Shown piece after piece: positions 37,722 to 48,594 of a DNA stretch of 64,000 bases. A model generated the notes under the pieces. It saw nothing but the letters and a program-made list of their open reading frames with translations, was not told the DNA's origin and did no database searches. The position numbers and the translations under genes are program-made. The DNA lies in NCBI GenBank assembly GCA_003265435.1, contig NOXC01000010.1, forward strand, positions 62,001 to 126,000, in the 5' to 3' direction. Origin of the DNA: Cellvibrionaceae bacterium AOL6. Lineage in GTDB: Bacteria > Pseudomonadota > Gammaproteobacteria > Pseudomonadales > Cellvibrionaceae. Each line of letters opens with the position of its first letter. Within the stretch, counting starts at the first letter, position 1.

Positions 37722-37799
37722 ATCGTATTTGCGAGCAGCAGGGGCGGCGCAATCGCGCAGAGTGAAATAGTTTAACGTACAGCAGGTAATGAAAATTCT

Positions 37800-40592
37800 A
37801 TGGCAGAAGTAACCGTAAGTGAACTCGCCAAGTCAGTCGGAACATCGGTAGATCGTATTCTCACGCAAATGAAGCAGGCGGGGTTGTCGCACACGTCCGA
37901 GAACGACATCGTTTCCGACGAAGAAAAGCAGACCCTGCTGGGGTTTCTGAAGGCGAGCCACGGCCAAAGCGTCAGCGCGCCGAAGAAAATTACCCTGAAG
38001 CGTAAAACCACGACCACGCTGAAAACCGGGTCCGGCGGCGCGCGTAAAACCGTCAACGTTGAGGTGCGTAAAAAGCGCACTTACGTGAAGCGCAATCCTG
38101 AAGATCTGGCTCAAGAGATGGAAGCTGAATCGGCGGTATTGGCCGAGGCGGCAGAGGCCGAGAATGTCGAGGCCCTTGAAGAGGCGCCCGTAGCCGAGCC
38201 TGTACAGGACGAGACGCCCGAAGTCACCAGTGACGCCGTGGAAGACGTATCTGCAGAGGCTGAGCCTGAAGTCGAAGCTGAGGCAGCGGCCGAGAGCGAA
38301 GCCGAAGCATCAGACGAGGGCGCCGAAGCGTCTGAAGAAGAGGCGCCTGCACCGGTGCCTTCTCAGGAAAGCAGTTACTCGTTCATCGATGATGCTGAAA
38401 TTCTTCGCCAGAAAGCGCAGGCACGTAAGAAGGCTGAAGAAGAAGCCGCTGCAGCAGCGCGTAAAAAAGCAGACGAAGAGAAGAAGCAAGCCGAGAAAGA
38501 CGGCAAAGGTGCGAAGCCTGCTGCGAAAAAAGGTGCTGCGGCTGAAAAAGAAGCGTCGCGCGCGCCCGACAAGAAAACCAAGCACCGCGAACGCGACGAC
38601 AGTGATGATACTGACGAGGAAAACGTCAAGCATCACAAGAAGGCCGGTAAAGCCGTTAAGAAAGTCGCTGCGCCGAAGAAAATTAAGTCCGCACTCGACT
38701 ATGCCGAAGATGAAGAGGAAATCGCAGAAGTTCTTCACATCGACAGCAAGCCGAAGAAAATTACGTCTCCTGGCCTGAAAGGTCAGATCAAGCTGACGAA
38801 TAATCGACATGGCTTTAAGAAGCCCACAGGAAAAATTATCTACGACGTTGATATCCCCGAAGAAATCACCGTGAGCGATCTCGCTCAGCGCATGAGCGTT
38901 AAAGGTGGCGAGGTGGTGAAGACCCTGATGAAACTGGGTACGATGGCCACGATTAACCAGCCTATTGACCAGGAAACAGCACAGCTGGTGGTCGAAGAAT
39001 TGGGTCACCGTCCTAAGCTGGTCAGCTCGAACGAGATGGAAGAAGCGCTCAAGGAAAAAGTCCTTGAGGTGGAAGGTGAAGTGGTACCGCGCGCGCCGAT
39101 CGTGACGGTTATGGGCCACGTCGACCACGGTAAAACGTCACTGCTCGACTACATTCGTGAAGCCAAAGTGGCTTCAGGCGAAGCCGGTGGTATTACTCAG
39201 CACATTGGTGCTTACCGCGTAAAAACGGGCCACGGCGAGTTGGCTTTCCTGGATACCCCTGGCCACGCCGCGTTTACCGCGATGCGTGCACGTGGTGCCC
39301 AGTGTACCGACGTCGTTATTCTGGTTGTTGCAGCCGATGATGGCGTGATGCCACAAACAGAAGAAGCCATTCAGCACGCCCGCGCGGCGGGTGTTCCGAT
39401 TGTGGTGGCGATCAACAAAATTGATAAAGAAACCGCCGACCCGGATCGCGTCAAGAACGACCTGGCCGCGAAAGATGTGATTCCAGAAGACTGGGGCGGC
39501 GATACGCAATTTATTCCGGTGTCTGCGCATACTGGGCAAGGTATCGACGAGTTGCTTGAAGCGGTCGCGCTGCAAGCGGAACTGCTCGAGCTGACCGCGC
39601 CGATTGATGTACCGGCGCGTGGTATTGTGATTGAGTCCCGCATGGATAAAGGCCGTGGTGCTGTGGCGACTGTGCTGGTACAGGGCGGTAACCTCAAGCG
39701 CGGTGATATTTTGCTGGCCGGCCAGAGCTTCGGTCGCGTGCGTGCGATGACCAACGAACTCGGGCAGAAAGTGAACGAAGCAGGGCCTTCCACACCGGTC
39801 GAGCTGCTTGGTCTGGATTCGCCCCCGCTCGCGGGTGATGAATTCCTCGTCGTCGCTGATGAGCGCAAAGCGCGAGAAGTGGCGGAGTTCCGCGCCGATA
39901 AAGAGCGTCAGGATAAGCTGCAACGTCAGCAGGCCGCGAAGCTCGAAAATATGTTTGCGAATTTCGACGCGAACGAGAAGAAGATTCTCCCTGTCGTATT
40001 GAAAGCCGATGTACGCGGTTCTCTCGAGGCCATTTCTGCGGCCTTGATTGACCTTGGCAATGACGAAGTGCAAGTGAATATTGTCGGCGATGGCGTTGGC
40101 GGTATCACCGAAAACGACATCAACCTCGCACTGACCTCGGGCGCGATCGTACTGGGCTTTAATGTCCGTGCTGATGGCTCGGCGAAAAAAGTGGCAGAAA
40201 GCGAGTCGATTGAAGTGCGTTACTACAGCATCATCTATCAGTTGATCGACGAAGTGAAAGGCGCGCTGTCTGGCATGCTCGAGCCTGAGCGTGTTGAAGA
40301 GATCGTTGGTATTGCTGAAGTGCGCGACGTGTTCCGTTCGCCGAAGTTCGGCCAGGTGGCGGGCTGTATGGTGCTCGAGGGCACCGTGTACCGCAACAAA
40401 CCCATCCGTGTACTGCGTGACAACGTGGTGATCTTTGAAGGTGAGCTCGAATCGCTGCGCCGTTTCAAAGATGACGTTAACGACGTTCGCAACGGCATGG
40501 AGTGTGGTATCGGCGTGAAGAACTACGATGTGAAAGTCGGCGATCAAATCGAAGTCTTTGATGTCAAAGAAGTGGCGAGAGAACTGAGCTAA
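37800..40592 (+). CDS. infB: translation initiation factor IF-2 (InfB)
   Basis: The 930-residue GTPase places fMet-tRNA on the 30S subunit. The N-terminal IF2N domain '[21 protein letters not shown]' is followed by a long low-complexity stretch rich in E, A and K (about 95-310), the family's variable linker. The G domain has [14 protein letters not shown], '[15 protein letters not shown]' and NKID, and the C-terminal domains carry '[28 protein letters not shown]'. Internal starts giving shorter IF2 forms are known in E. coli; a candidate here was not determined. It is 78 bases after nusA. Confidence 0.98.
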   Translation: MAEVTVSELAKSVGTSVDRILTQMKQAGLSHTSENDIVSDEEKQTLLGFLKASHGQSVSAPKKITLKRKTTTTLKTGSGGARKTVNVEVRKKRTYVKRNPEDLAQEMEAESAVLAEAAEAENVEALEEAPVAEPVQDETPEVTSDAVEDVSAEAEPEVEAEAAAESEAEASDEGAEASEEEAPAPVPSQESSYSFIDDAEILRQKAQARKKAEEEAAAAARKKADEEKKQAEKDGKGAKPAAKKGAAAEKEASRAPDKKTKHRERDDSDDTDEENVKHHKKAGKAVKKVAAPKKIKSALDYAEDEEEIAEVLHIDSKPKKITSPGLKGQIKLTNNRHGFKKPTGKIIYDVDIPEEITVSDLAQRMSVKGGEVVKTLMKLGTMATINQPIDQETAQLVVEELGHRPKLVSSNEMEEALKEKVLEVEGEVVPRAPIVTVMGHVDHGKTSLLDYIREAKVASGEAGGITQHIGAYRVKTGHGELAFLDTPGHAAFTAMRARGAQCTDVVILVVAADDGVMPQTEEAIQHARAAGVPIVVAINKIDKETADPDRVKNDLAAKDVIPEDWGGDTQFIPVSAHTGQGIDELLEAVALQAELLELTAPIDVPARGIVIESRMDKGRGAVATVLVQGGNLKRGDILLAGQSFGRVRAMTNELGQKVNEAGPSTPVELLGLDSPPLAGDEFLVVADERKAREVAEFRADKERQDKLQRQQAAKLENMFANFDANEKKILPVVLKADVRGSLEAISAALIDLGNDEVQVNIVGDGVGGITENDINLALTSGAIVLGFNVRADGSAKKVAESESIEVRYYSIIYQLIDEVKGALSGMLEPERVEEIVGIAEVRDVFRSPKFGQVAGCMVLEGTVYRNKPIRVLRDNVVIFEGELESLRRFKDDVNDVRNGMECGIGVKNYDVKVGDQIEVFDVKEVARELS

Positions 40593-40607
40593 GGCCAGGA
40601 CTGACAG

Positions 40608-40988
40608 ATGCCAAGAGATTTTAAGCGCGCAGACCGTGTCTCGGATGCCCTGCAACGGGCCATTGCGGACATTCTGCGCAAAGAAATTCGTGACCCTCGC
40701 GTGGGCATGCCCAATATCAACGCGGTGCATGTTCCGAGTGATCTGAGCTCGGCCAAAGTCTTCGTCACGTTTATTGGTTTGAATGACCAGGACGAAATAG
40801 ACGAAGCCGTGGCGGTTCTGAACGAGGCTTCAGGTTACATTCGTACACTGGTCGCGAAGGAAGTGACGATGCGTATCACGCCGCGTATTTTCTTCGTGTA
40901 CGACAAAGTGGCCGTCGAAGGTCAGAAGCTGTCGAGCCTGATCGATAAGGCCGTGGCCTCGGATCAAGCCAAAAAAGACGAGGGCTGA
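40608..40988 (+). CDS. rbfA: ribosome-binding factor A
   Basis: The 126-residue cold-shock and 16S maturation factor has a single KH-like domain: MPRDFKRADRVSDALQRAIA, 'KEIRDPRVGMPNINAVHV' and 'VFVTFIGLND'. Length is near E. coli (133). It starts 15 bases after infB and ends five bases before truB. Confidence 0.96.
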   Translation: MPRDFKRADRVSDALQRAIADILRKEIRDPRVGMPNINAVHVPSDLSSAKVFVTFIGLNDQDEIDEAVAVLNEASGYIRTLVAKEVTMRITPRIFFVYDKVAVEGQKLSSLIDKAVASDQAKKDEG

Positions 40989-40993
40989 GCGGC

Positions 40994-41932
40994 GTGGGTC
41001 GCAAACGGAAATTCGGTCGTCGTGTCGACGGCGTCCTGCTCGTGAACAAGCCGAAAGGCCAGAGTTCAAATGCCGTGCTGCAGCAGGCCAAGCGCCTGAT
41101 GTTTGCCGCGAAGGCCGGCCATACAGGGGCCTTAGACCCCTTGGCCACCGGTGTGCTCCCGCTGTGTTTTGGTGAGGCCACGAAGTTTTCTCAGTACCTG
41201 CTCGACGCAGATAAGGTCTACATCAGCACCTTTGAGCTGGGTGTCACCAGCGATACCGCTGATGCGGACGGTACGATACTGCAAGAGAAAGACGCCTCTG
41301 CGATTACCGCGGATGCGGTGGAAGCAGCGATGGCGGACTTCCGAGGTGAGATCGATCAGGTGCCGCCGATGTACTCGGCACTGAAGAAAGACGGTCAGCC
41401 CTTATATAAGCTTGCTCGACAGGGGATTGAAGTCGAGCGCAAAGCCCGCCGCGTGACGCTGTTTGACTATACTCTGCTGAACTTCGAAGCGGGCGAGCGT
41501 GCACTGGCGGAAGTGCGTATTCATTGCACCAAGGGCACCTATGTACGCAGTTTGGCTGCGGACCTGGGCGAGCAACTGGGATGCGGTGCAAGAGTTTTGC
41601 ATCTGCATCGCGCGAAGGCGGGGCCGTTCTCGGATGAGCAGGCGCTCGACCTGAATGACCTGGAGTATGAACGCGGCGAAGGCCGGGCCGAAGTGCTCGA
41701 TCATCACCTGCTGCCGATGGATGCACCGGTGTCGACACTGCCCAAAATGGAGGTAAGCGACGACAGCGGCTTCTATTTCAGTCGCGGACAGTCGGTAATG
41801 GACATTCAGGTCTATCAAATTGGGAATGAAGGTGATACCGTTCGCGTTTTCAACGAATCGGGACGTTTTCTTGGCCTGGCCGAGATCTCGGACGATGGCT
41901 GTCTGGCGCCAAAGCGCCTGGTAGTCTACTGA
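40994..41932 (+). CDS. truB: tRNA pseudouridine(55) synthase TruB
   Basis: The 312-residue enzyme makes pseudouridine 55 in the T loop of tRNA. It starts at GTG (40994). The catalytic string AGHTGALDPLATGVLPLCFGEATK holds the active Asp, and 'RVHCTKGTYVRSLAADLGEQLG' follows, as in the family. It overlaps no neighbour; rpsO begins 110 bases later. Confidence 0.97.
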   Translation: MGRKRKFGRRVDGVLLVNKPKGQSSNAVLQQAKRLMFAAKAGHTGALDPLATGVLPLCFGEATKFSQYLLDADKVYISTFELGVTSDTADADGTILQEKDASAITADAVEAAMADFRGEIDQVPPMYSALKKDGQPLYKLARQGIEVERKARRVTLFDYTLLNFEAGERALAEVRIHCTKGTYVRSLAADLGEQLGCGARVLHLHRAKAGPFSDEQALDLNDLEYERGEGRAEVLDHHLLPMDAPVSTLPKMEVSDDSGFYFSRGQSVMDIQVYQIGNEGDTVRVFNESGRFLGLAEISDDGCLAPKRLVVY

Positions 41933-42042
41933 TCAGCGCCCTGCGCAGATCGATCGACCTACCTGTAAATATGCACGGGCAGGCCGAATAGTACGTCAGC
42001 GAAGCTGGCATTGGCATATTCACATGATGAAAGGTAATACAC

Positions 42043-42312
42043 ATGGCTTTAAGCAAGCAAGAGAAAGAAGCAATTATCAACGAGCACAAAAGTGCTGACG
42101 GTGATACCGGATCAACTGAAGTTCAGGTCGCTCTGCTGACTGCGAACATCAACAAGTTGCAAGGTCACTTCGCAGACCATAAGAAAGACAATCACGGTCG
42201 TCGTGGTCTGATTCGTATGGTGAACCAGCGTCGTAAATTGCTCGACTACCTGAAAAGCAAAGACCTCAACCGCTACGCCGCTCTGATTCAGAAGCTCGGC
42301 CTGCGTCGTTAA
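42043..42312 (+). CDS. rpsO: 30S ribosomal protein S15
   Basis: The 89-residue S15: [20 protein letters not shown], '[50 protein letters not shown]'. It binds 16S rRNA in the platform. The length agrees with E. coli S15 (89). A terminator follows before pnp, as in E. coli, where rpsO-pnp readthrough is processed by RNase III. Confidence 0.99.
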   Translation: MALSKQEKEAIINEHKSADGDTGSTEVQVALLTANINKLQGHFADHKKDNHGRRGLIRMVNQRRKLLDYLKSKDLNRYAALIQKLGLRR

Positions 42313-42320
42313 GGAGCTTC

Positions 42321-42347
42321 AAGTGCCCGCCTCGTGCGGGCACTTTT
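42321..42347 (+). terminator. intrinsic terminator between rpsO and pnp
   Basis: AAGTGCCCGC-CTCGT-GCGGGCACTT followed by TTG: ten-base perfect arms directly after rpsO. It ends rpsO transcripts and partly insulates pnp. Confidence 0.9.
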
Positions 42348-42416
42348 GTGTTGCCTGAAAAGAATTATTGGAATTTGAAAGTAAAAGTTGAAGTAAATAT
42401 AGGAAAGGGCTGAATA

Positions 42417-44600
42417 GTGAATCCCGTAAAAAAGCAATTTCAATACGGTGAACATACCGTAACTCTGGAAACCGGGCGGGTTGCCCGTCAGGCAAGTGGC
42501 GCAGTTGTCGCCAGCATTGGCGAAACCGTCGTGTTGTGTACTGTTGTCGCAGCAAAAGAAGCATCTGAAGGACAGGGTTTTTTCCCTCTGTCCGTGCATT
42601 ATCAGGAAAAATACTACGCTGCCGGTAAGATCCCTGGTGGCTTCCTCAAGCGCGAAGCGCGCCCCTCTGAGAAAGAGACGCTGACTTCCCGTTTGATCGA
42701 CCGTCCCATCCGTCCACTGTTCCCGAACGGCTTCCTGAACGAAGTTCAGGTACTGTGTACTGTGGTCTCTTCGGAAAAAGATTTCGATCCCGACATCGTC
42801 GCGATGATTGGTACTTCTGCGGCGCTGGCGATTTCCGGCGTGCCTTTCGCAGGTCCTATTGGTGCGGCGCGCGTTGGCTACACTCAAGAGCAGGGTTACC
42901 TGCTGAACCCAACTTACTCGACCCTGAAAACGTCTGAGCTGGACATGGTGGTTGCGGGCACGAAAGATGCGGTCCTGATGGTCGAATCTGAAGCGAACGA
43001 GCTGCCAGAAGACATCATGTTGGGTGCCGTGCTGTACGCACACCAAGAATTACAAGCCGTGGTTCAGGCCATTAACGAGTTCACTGCAGAAGCAGGCAAG
43101 CCCAAGTGGGAATGGTCTGCACCTGCGATCAATGAGACGCTGAAAGCGGCGATTGAAAGTGAGTTTGGTGCCGCGATTGCGGAAGGTTACCGCATCACCG
43201 ACAAAATGGCGCGTTATGCCAAACTCAGTGAGCTGCGCAACGAATGTGTTGCCAAGCTCGCACCGGAAGATGGCGATGTAGATGCGGACGAAGTGAAGGC
43301 CTTGTTCGCGAAAGTCGAGAAGCAAACCGTGCGTCGCGCTGTGATCAATGGTGAGCCTCGTATCGACGGTCGCGACAATAAAACCGTCCGTCCTATTGCG
43401 GTTGAAGTGGGTGTACTGCCTAAAGTACACGGTTCGGCACTGTTCACCCGTGGTGAAACGCAGGCGCTGGTCGTGGCCACTCTGGGTTCCGCTCGCGATG
43501 CACAGATCATCGACGCGATTGAAGGCGAGCGTAAAGATCCCTTCATGCTGCACTACAACTTCCCTCCTTACTCTGTCGGTGAGTGTGGTCGTATCGGTGC
43601 AACCGGTCGTCGCGAAATCGGTCATGGCCGTTTGGCGCGTCGCGGTATTGCTGCAACGCTGCCTTCTCAGGACGATTTCCCATACACCATGCGTGTGGTC
43701 AGTGAGATCACCGAATCCAACGGTTCCAGCTCCATGGCTTCCGTGTGTGGTTCTAGCCTGGCATTGATGGATGCCGGCGTGCCGGTGAAAACGCCTGTTG
43801 CGGGTATTGCGATGGGTCTCGTTAAAGAAGACGATGGCTTTGCCGTATTGACCGACATTCTCGGTGATGAAGATCACCTCGGCGACATGGACTTTAAAGT
43901 GGCTGGTAGCGCGAACGGCGTAACCGCACTGCAAATGGACATCAAGATCGAAGGCATTACCGAAGAAATTATGGAAATCGCCCTCGAGCAAGCGTTGCAT
44001 GCGCGTCTGCACATTCTGGCTGAGATGAACAAGGTGATTGATGCTCCGCGTCAGGTATTGTCTGAAAACGCGCCGCAGTTCTATCAGACCAAGATTGATC
44101 CAGACAAGATCCGCGATGTGATCGGAAAAGGCGGTGCAACCATTCGCGCCATCACCGAAGAGAGCCAGTGCTCTATCGACATCGAAGACGACGGCACTCT
44201 GAAGATCTATGCTCCAGACGGCGATGCGCTGAAAGTGGCCATCGACAAGGTAGAAGAGATCACGGCAGAAGCGGAAATCGGTGCGGTCTATACCGGTAAA
44301 GTCGCTCGCATCGTTGACTTTGGTGCCTTCGTGACTTTCTTGCCTGGTAAAGACGGTCTCGTCCACATCAGTCAGATCGCGCACGAGCGTGTCAAAAACG
44401 TCAGTGACTACTTGAGCGAAGGCCAGGAAGTCCAGGTGAAGTGTCTCGACGTAGACAACCGCGGTCGTATCAAGCTCTCGATCAAAGAGCTGCTTGATCC
44501 ACCGGCGGAAGTCGAAGACACTGCGGCTGACGGCGAAGCCAATGGCAACGTCGCGGAGCCAGAAGTGGCTGCGGAGTCAGACGACAAGCCTCAAGGCTAA
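42417..44600 (+). CDS. pnp: polyribonucleotide nucleotidyltransferase (PNPase)
   Basis: The 727-residue 3'-5' exoribonuclease degrades mRNA phosphorolytically within the degradosome. The start is a GTG with AGGAAAGGG upstream. Two RNase PH-like domains, the second with '[25 protein letters not shown]', are followed by KH '[20 protein letters not shown]' and S1 '[29 protein letters not shown]'. The acidic tail after residue 695 is variable in the family. The strong terminator after it ends the long translation block. Confidence 0.98.
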   Translation: MNPVKKQFQYGEHTVTLETGRVARQASGAVVASIGETVVLCTVVAAKEASEGQGFFPLSVHYQEKYYAAGKIPGGFLKREARPSEKETLTSRLIDRPIRPLFPNGFLNEVQVLCTVVSSEKDFDPDIVAMIGTSAALAISGVPFAGPIGAARVGYTQEQGYLLNPTYSTLKTSELDMVVAGTKDAVLMVESEANELPEDIMLGAVLYAHQELQAVVQAINEFTAEAGKPKWEWSAPAINETLKAAIESEFGAAIAEGYRITDKMARYAKLSELRNECVAKLAPEDGDVDADEVKALFAKVEKQTVRRAVINGEPRIDGRDNKTVRPIAVEVGVLPKVHGSALFTRGETQALVVATLGSARDAQIIDAIEGERKDPFMLHYNFPPYSVGECGRIGATGRREIGHGRLARRGIAATLPSQDDFPYTMRVVSEITESNGSSSMASVCGSSLALMDAGVPVKTPVAGIAMGLVKEDDGFAVLTDILGDEDHLGDMDFKVAGSANGVTALQMDIKIEGITEEIMEIALEQALHARLHILAEMNKVIDAPRQVLSENAPQFYQTKIDPDKIRDVIGKGGATIRAITEESQCSIDIEDDGTLKIYAPDGDALKVAIDKVEEITAEAEIGAVYTGKVARIVDFGAFVTFLPGKDGLVHISQIAHERVKNVSDYLSEGQEVQVKCLDVDNRGRIKLSIKELLDPPAEVEDTAADGEANGNVAEPEVAAESDDKPQG

Positions 44601-44616
44601 TCGCGCTTGAGTGACG

Positions 44617-44642
44617 AAAAAGGGGGGCTTTGCCCCCTTTTT
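44617..44642 (+). terminator. intrinsic terminator after pnp
   Basis: AAAAAGGGGGGC-TTT-GCCCCCTTTTT: a strong stem with long T and A flanks on either side. It lies 17 bases past the pnp stop and immediately before the MipA-like gene. Confidence 0.93.
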
Positions 44643-44664
44643 ATTGCCTATCGAAAAATCTCGA

Positions 44665-45483
44665 ATGAAACGACTTTTACTTCCTCTTCTGCTGGCGGCC
44701 GTTCCGGCCACCGCAACCACCATGCCTTCGCCCGATACACCCGCTCTGCCGAAACTGGAGCTTGGGGTGGCGCTGGGCGGTCAGTATCTCGCGGATTATC
44801 GCGGCTCCACCGACTACAACAGCAAGGTATTGCCGGTCCCCTTTATGATTTACCGAGGTGAGCGCTTTAAGGTGGATCGCAGCGGGGTGCGGGGCGATCT
44901 GGTGCGCGCACTCTGGTGGGAATTCAATGTCAGTGGCGAAGTGTCACTGAGCGGAGGCAACGACAATCGCTTGCGTGAAGGCATGCCGGAGTTGGACAGC
45001 ACCTTCGAAATTGGCCCTTCGCTAAACATCGCACTGGATGGCAATGCGGCGGATGACGGCTGGTTGTTGCGCGTTCCGGTTCGGGCGGTGCTGGGTGTCA
45101 GTACCAGCGGCATTGATTACGTGGGATGGCTGATGAATCCCAAGCTGACCTACGTGAAAGAAAATATAGGCTTACAGTGGCGCTTCGCCGCCAATCTCGG
45201 GGCGACCTACGCCAACGAGCAATACCACGATTACTACTACGAAGTGGCTCCAGAGTACGTTACCGATACCCGGCCCGGCTATAACGCTGATTCAGGCTAC
45301 AGTGGTGCCTATTTCAAAACGAGTTTAGTGCGGCATGTTGGAGAGTGGCGATACGGCGTCAGCGTACGCTATGACAATCTGAGCGGGACGGATTTTGCGG
45401 CATCAAGCCCTCTGGTTGAAACAGAGGACTATTTCGCCGTGAGCTTCCTGCTCGCCAAAACCTTTTACGCGCTGGACTTTTAA
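44665..45483 (+). CDS. MipA/OmpV family outer membrane protein
   Basis: The 272-residue protein starts MKRLLLPLLLAAVPATATT (signal peptide). I reject an in-frame ATG at 44611 because it lies in the pnp terminator. The mature part is a small beta barrel: 'LELGVALGGQYLADYRGSTDYNSKVLPVPFMIYRG', strands with alternating pattern, and 'YDNLSGTDFAASSPLVETEDYFAVSFLLAKTFYAL' at the end, which is typical of MipA/OmpV. Some members serve as scaffold for murein enzymes, others as porins; the role here is not known. The stop codon overlaps the stop of convergent ubiB by 4 bases. Confidence 0.85.
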   Translation: MKRLLLPLLLAAVPATATTMPSPDTPALPKLELGVALGGQYLADYRGSTDYNSKVLPVPFMIYRGERFKVDRSGVRGDLVRALWWEFNVSGEVSLSGGNDNRLREGMPELDSTFEIGPSLNIALDGNAADDGWLLRVPVRAVLGVSTSGIDYVGWLMNPKLTYVKENIGLQWRFAANLGATYANEQYHDYYYEVAPEYVTDTRPGYNADSGYSGAYFKTSLVRHVGEWRYGVSVRYDNLSGTDFAASSPLVETEDYFAVSFLLAKTFYALDF

Positions 45484-47099
45484 ACCAATGCGGTAATGAG
45501 TGCTGCAACGAGTAACACACTTGCGGCAAGCCCGTTGGCGGTGATCATGGTCGCTGGTACCAAGGTGTATACGGAGACGGCGCCGAGACTCAGCACGCAA
45601 CCTAAGCTCAAACGGCGCAAGCGACGGTAGCGCTGCTCGCGTCGATAACTTTGGCTGAAGGCACGCAGCTCCGGCGCAGACTCTGCAAGGCGTTTGGATT
45701 CCGCAATGGTGTCGAAAATCATTCCCGGTACGAGTGGGAACTTCTCGATCCATTCGGGGGCATGGTATTTGAGATCCTGCCACAGTGCTTTCGGGTGATA
45801 GCGCTCTTTCAACCAGCGCTCCAGGAAGGGGTGTGCCGTTTGCCACAGGTCGAGTTCGGGATAGAGCTGGCGGCCCAATCCTTCAATGTTCAACAGCGTT
45901 TTCTGCAGCAGCACCAGCTGGGGTTGCACGGGCATATTGAAGCGCTGGGCCGTTCGAAACAGCGTGATCAATGCTTCACCGAAGGAGATATCCTTAAGCG
46001 GCTTTTGAAAAATCGGTTCACACACCGCGCGAATGGCCGATTCGAACGCGGCAATGGACGTGTTCTCCGGGACCCAGCCACTCAGTACGTGCAGTTCCGC
46101 CACTTGCCGGTAGTCGCGGCGAAACATCGCGATCAGGTTGCGCGCGAGGTAGTACTGATCTTCGCGACTGAGGGAGCCGACGATGGCCATATCGATCGCG
46201 ATGTAACTCGGTGACTCTGGCGTTTTGTGTGAGACGAACACATTGCCCGGGTGCATGTCGGCATGGAAGAAGTTGTGCTCGAAGACCTGTTTAAAAAAGA
46301 TCTCCACGCCGCGCTCTGCGAGTAGTTTCAGGTTGGTGTTTTGCGCTTTCAGCGCTTTGATGTCGTTAACCGGTATTCCTTTAATGCGCTCCATTACCAG
46401 CACATTGCGGCGTGTGTACTCCCAGTGCACTTCGGGAATGTACAGCTTCGATGAGCCTTCGAAATTGCGACGCAGTTGTGCGGCGTTGGCCCCTTCCTTA
46501 ATCAGGTCCAGCTCGTCGACGATGGTATTGCGATAGTCCTCGACGACCTCCACCGGCCGCAAGCGTCGCCCTTCGCGAATCAGGGCTTCGACCCAGCGCG
46601 CGAGTAACGCAAGCAGGCGTGTATCCTGTTCGATAATGCGGTCAATACCTGGGCGCACCACCTTAATCACCACGCGACTGCCGTCTTTTAGCGTGGCGCC
46701 GTGAACCTGAGCAATCGACGCCGACGCCAATGGGCGGTGTTCGTAGTCGGCAAATAGACTGTCGATGGACGCACCGAGACTGCGTTCGACGATGGAAGTG
46801 AAGTGCTCGGCATCAAACGGCGACACCCGGTCCTGCAACAAGGTGAGTTCGCTGATCAAGTCATCAGGCAGCAGGTCCGGGCGGGTCGACAGCAATTGCC
46901 CAAACTTGATGAATATTGGGCCAAGCTCCTCGAGGGCCAAACGCAGTCGCTCGCCACGTGACTGTTTGCGTTTGGGGTACAGATACATGGGGAACAGCAA
47001 GGCGCGGTAGCGGAAGACGCCGTGTTTGGGGGCGAGATCAAGCAGCCGATACTTGCCAATGCAATGGAAAATTCGAATCAGTCTGAAAACACTGCTCAC
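45480..47099 (-). CDS. ubiB: ubiquinone biosynthesis protein kinase-like UbiB
   Basis: The 539-residue protein is UbiB, an atypical kinase-like ATPase needed for ubiquinone synthesis, anchored by two C-terminal membrane helices. KFGQ (65-68) is the diagnostic KxGQ motif, followed by the A-rich loop 'PLASASIAQVHGATL' and 'HNFFHADMHPGNVFVS'. The DFG-like segment, which in E. coli reads D-C-G, here reads D-M-A (303-305), an unusual change. It overlaps ubiJ by four bases and the MipA-like stop by four bases. The C-terminal end 'AASVLLVAALITALV' is hydrophobic as expected. Confidence 0.96.
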   Translation of the reverse strand: MSSVFRLIRIFHCIGKYRLLDLAPKHGVFRYRALLFPMYLYPKRKQSRGERLRLALEELGPIFIKFGQLLSTRPDLLPDDLISELTLLQDRVSPFDAEHFTSIVERSLGASIDSLFADYEHRPLASASIAQVHGATLKDGSRVVIKVVRPGIDRIIEQDTRLLALLARWVEALIREGRRLRPVEVVEDYRNTIVDELDLIKEGANAAQLRRNFEGSSKLYIPEVHWEYTRRNVLVMERIKGIPVNDIKALKAQNTNLKLLAERGVEIFFKQVFEHNFFHADMHPGNVFVSHKTPESPSYIAIDMAIVGSLSREDQYYLARNLIAMFRRDYRQVAELHVLSGWVPENTSIAAFESAIRAVCEPIFQKPLKDISFGEALITLFRTAQRFNMPVQPQLVLLQKTLLNIEGLGRQLYPELDLWQTAHPFLERWLKERYHPKALWQDLKYHAPEWIEKFPLVPGMIFDTIAESKRLAESAPELRAFSQSYRREQRYRRLRRLSLGCVLSLGAVSVYTLVPATMITANGLAASVLLVAALITALV

Positions 47100-47746
47100 T
47101 GGCGCATCCCGTCGGCCGCTTGCGCCTCCAGTTGTGCGAGCTTGGCTTGCAGGCGGTCTGTGCGTTCGCGCAGAGAATGGATGGCGTCTTTGCGCGCGCG
47201 CAGTTCGGCGCCGATGGGCAGCAGTTGCAGTTCATCGATCAGGAAGTGTTGCCCCTGCTGTTCCAATTGGCGCAGGGCGCCGTGAGCGCCTTTAACGGCG
47301 GTGCGCACGCCGCTGCCCAGCGCCTGTGCGAGCACGGGGCCGGTATGCTTGGCGACAGCGGTTTCCCAGTCAATATCCAACTGCTGGAACACGTGAAGCA
47401 GCGACTCCAGTAAGCTGAGGTCACCGCTCGCTTTAACACCGGAGTCGGCCAGGCTTTTGCGCGAGCGCAGAAGCAGACTCATCAATTGAGGGCTTCTTCC
47501 TTCGAGGCGCACGTCGGCCGGGTCTTCGCTAGTGTCTTCCTGGGCTTCCTGTTGCAGGGTCAGGGCTACACGGCCATCTTCGAGCAACAATACGGTGGTC
47601 AGCAGACGAAAATCTTCGGCGTAGACCGCAACGCGGCGACCACTGAAGGCGACGAGTTGTGCCTGACTGCCAGGGTCATAGCGTAGAGCGGTATTGATCG
47701 CCTGTTCAAGGGCCTGCGTTGGCAGGCTAAATACACTTGGGTCCAT
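47096..47746 (-). CDS. ubiJ: ubiquinone biosynthesis accessory factor UbiJ
   Basis: A 216-residue protein with an N-terminal SCP2-type lipid-binding domain ('ALEQAINTALRYDPGSQAQLVAFSGRRVAVYAE', 'LQGRSPQLMSLLLR'-like) and a C-terminal coiled coil ('AIHSLRERTDRLQAKLAQLEAQA'). UbiJ binds ubiquinone intermediates and organises the soluble Ubi complex. It sits between ubiE and ubiB, as in E. coli (201 residues), and is coupled by a 4-base overlap to ubiB. Confidence 0.93.
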   Translation of the reverse strand: MDPSVFSLPTQALEQAINTALRYDPGSQAQLVAFSGRRVAVYAEDFRLLTTVLLLEDGRVALTLQQEAQEDTSEDPADVRLEGRSPQLMSLLLRSRKSLADSGVKASGDLSLLESLLHVFQQLDIDWETAVAKHTGPVLAQALGSGVRTAVKGAHGALRQLEQQGQHFLIDELQLLPIGAELRARKDAIHSLRERTDRLQAKLAQLEAQAADGMRQ

Positions 47747-47753
47747 GTCAGTC

Positions 47754-48503
47754 TCAGGCTTTCAAAGCCTTGTGCAGCGCGACGATACCGCCGGTCATGT
47801 TGTAGTAATCACAGCGCTCAAAGCCGGCGTCGAGCACCATCTGCTTTAAAGTCTCCTGATCGGGGTGCATGCGAATGCTTTCCGCAAGATAGCGATAACT
47901 GTCGGCATCGTTGGCGACGAGCTTGCCCATAAAAGGCAGCAGGCGGAAGGAGTAGGTGTCGTAGATTTTCTCGAGTGCCTGTGACTTGGGCTTGGAAAAC
48001 TCCAGCACCAGCAGGCGACCGCCGGGTTTCAGCACGCGATGCATCGAGCGCAGGGCTTCGTCTTTGTCGGTGACGTTGCGCAAACCAAAGGCAATCGTGA
48101 TGCAATCGAAATGATTGTCGGGGAACGGCAATTTCTGCGCATCGGCCTGCACGAAGTCGATGTTGCCCGCGAGGCCTCGGTCGAGCAACTTGTCGCGACC
48201 GACTGAGAGCATGGAGCTGTTGATGTCGGCGAGCACCACGCGACCCTGCTTGCCAACAAGGCGAGAGAATTGCGCAGTTAAATCACCGGTGCCGCCAGCA
48301 ATATCGAGCACCCGGTGGCCGGGGCGCACCGCAGCATTTTCGATGGTGACGCGTTTCCAGAGTCGATGCACGCCGCCGGACATCAAGTCGTTCATGACGT
48401 CGTACTTGGCGGCGACGGAGTGGAATACACCGGCGACACGCTGGGATTTGTCTTCTACTTTGACCTTTTCGTAACCGAAATGGGTGTGTTCCTGGTCGCT
48501 CAT
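47754..48503 (-). CDS. ubiE: ubiquinone/menaquinone C-methyltransferase UbiE
   Basis: The 249-residue SAM methyltransferase acts on the ring in ubiquinone synthesis. The family string '[18 protein letters not shown]' and the SAM motif '[15 protein letters not shown]' are present, followed by '[38 protein letters not shown]' and '[19 protein letters not shown]'. I choose the ATG at 48503, giving the E. coli length (251); an in-frame ATG at 48527 would add eight residues. UbiJ follows 7 bases later. Confidence 0.96.
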   Translation of the reverse strand: MSDQEHTHFGYEKVKVEDKSQRVAGVFHSVAAKYDVMNDLMSGGVHRLWKRVTIENAAVRPGHRVLDIAGGTGDLTAQFSRLVGKQGRVVLADINSSMLSVGRDKLLDRGLAGNIDFVQADAQKLPFPDNHFDCITIAFGLRNVTDKDEALRSMHRVLKPGGRLLVLEFSKPKSQALEKIYDTYSFRLLPFMGKLVANDADSYRYLAESIRMHPDQETLKQMVLDAGFERCDYYNMTGGIVALHKALKA

Positions 48504-48594
48504 CGTCGGGTTTCCCGCGCGTGTCATAAAAGAATGAGGGCTGATTTTAAAGGCAGGCGCGGGTGAGGTACAGGGCTGAGGCGGGAATCCGCAC

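Noticed and set aside
39174-40730. A 518-codon frame on the minus strand opposite infB and rbfA
   Set aside because: No domain, no ribosome site, and biased composition typical of a complement strand.
44611-44664. An 18-residue N-terminal extension of the MipA-like protein
   Set aside because: It lies within the pnp terminator and puts charged residues ahead of the signal peptide.
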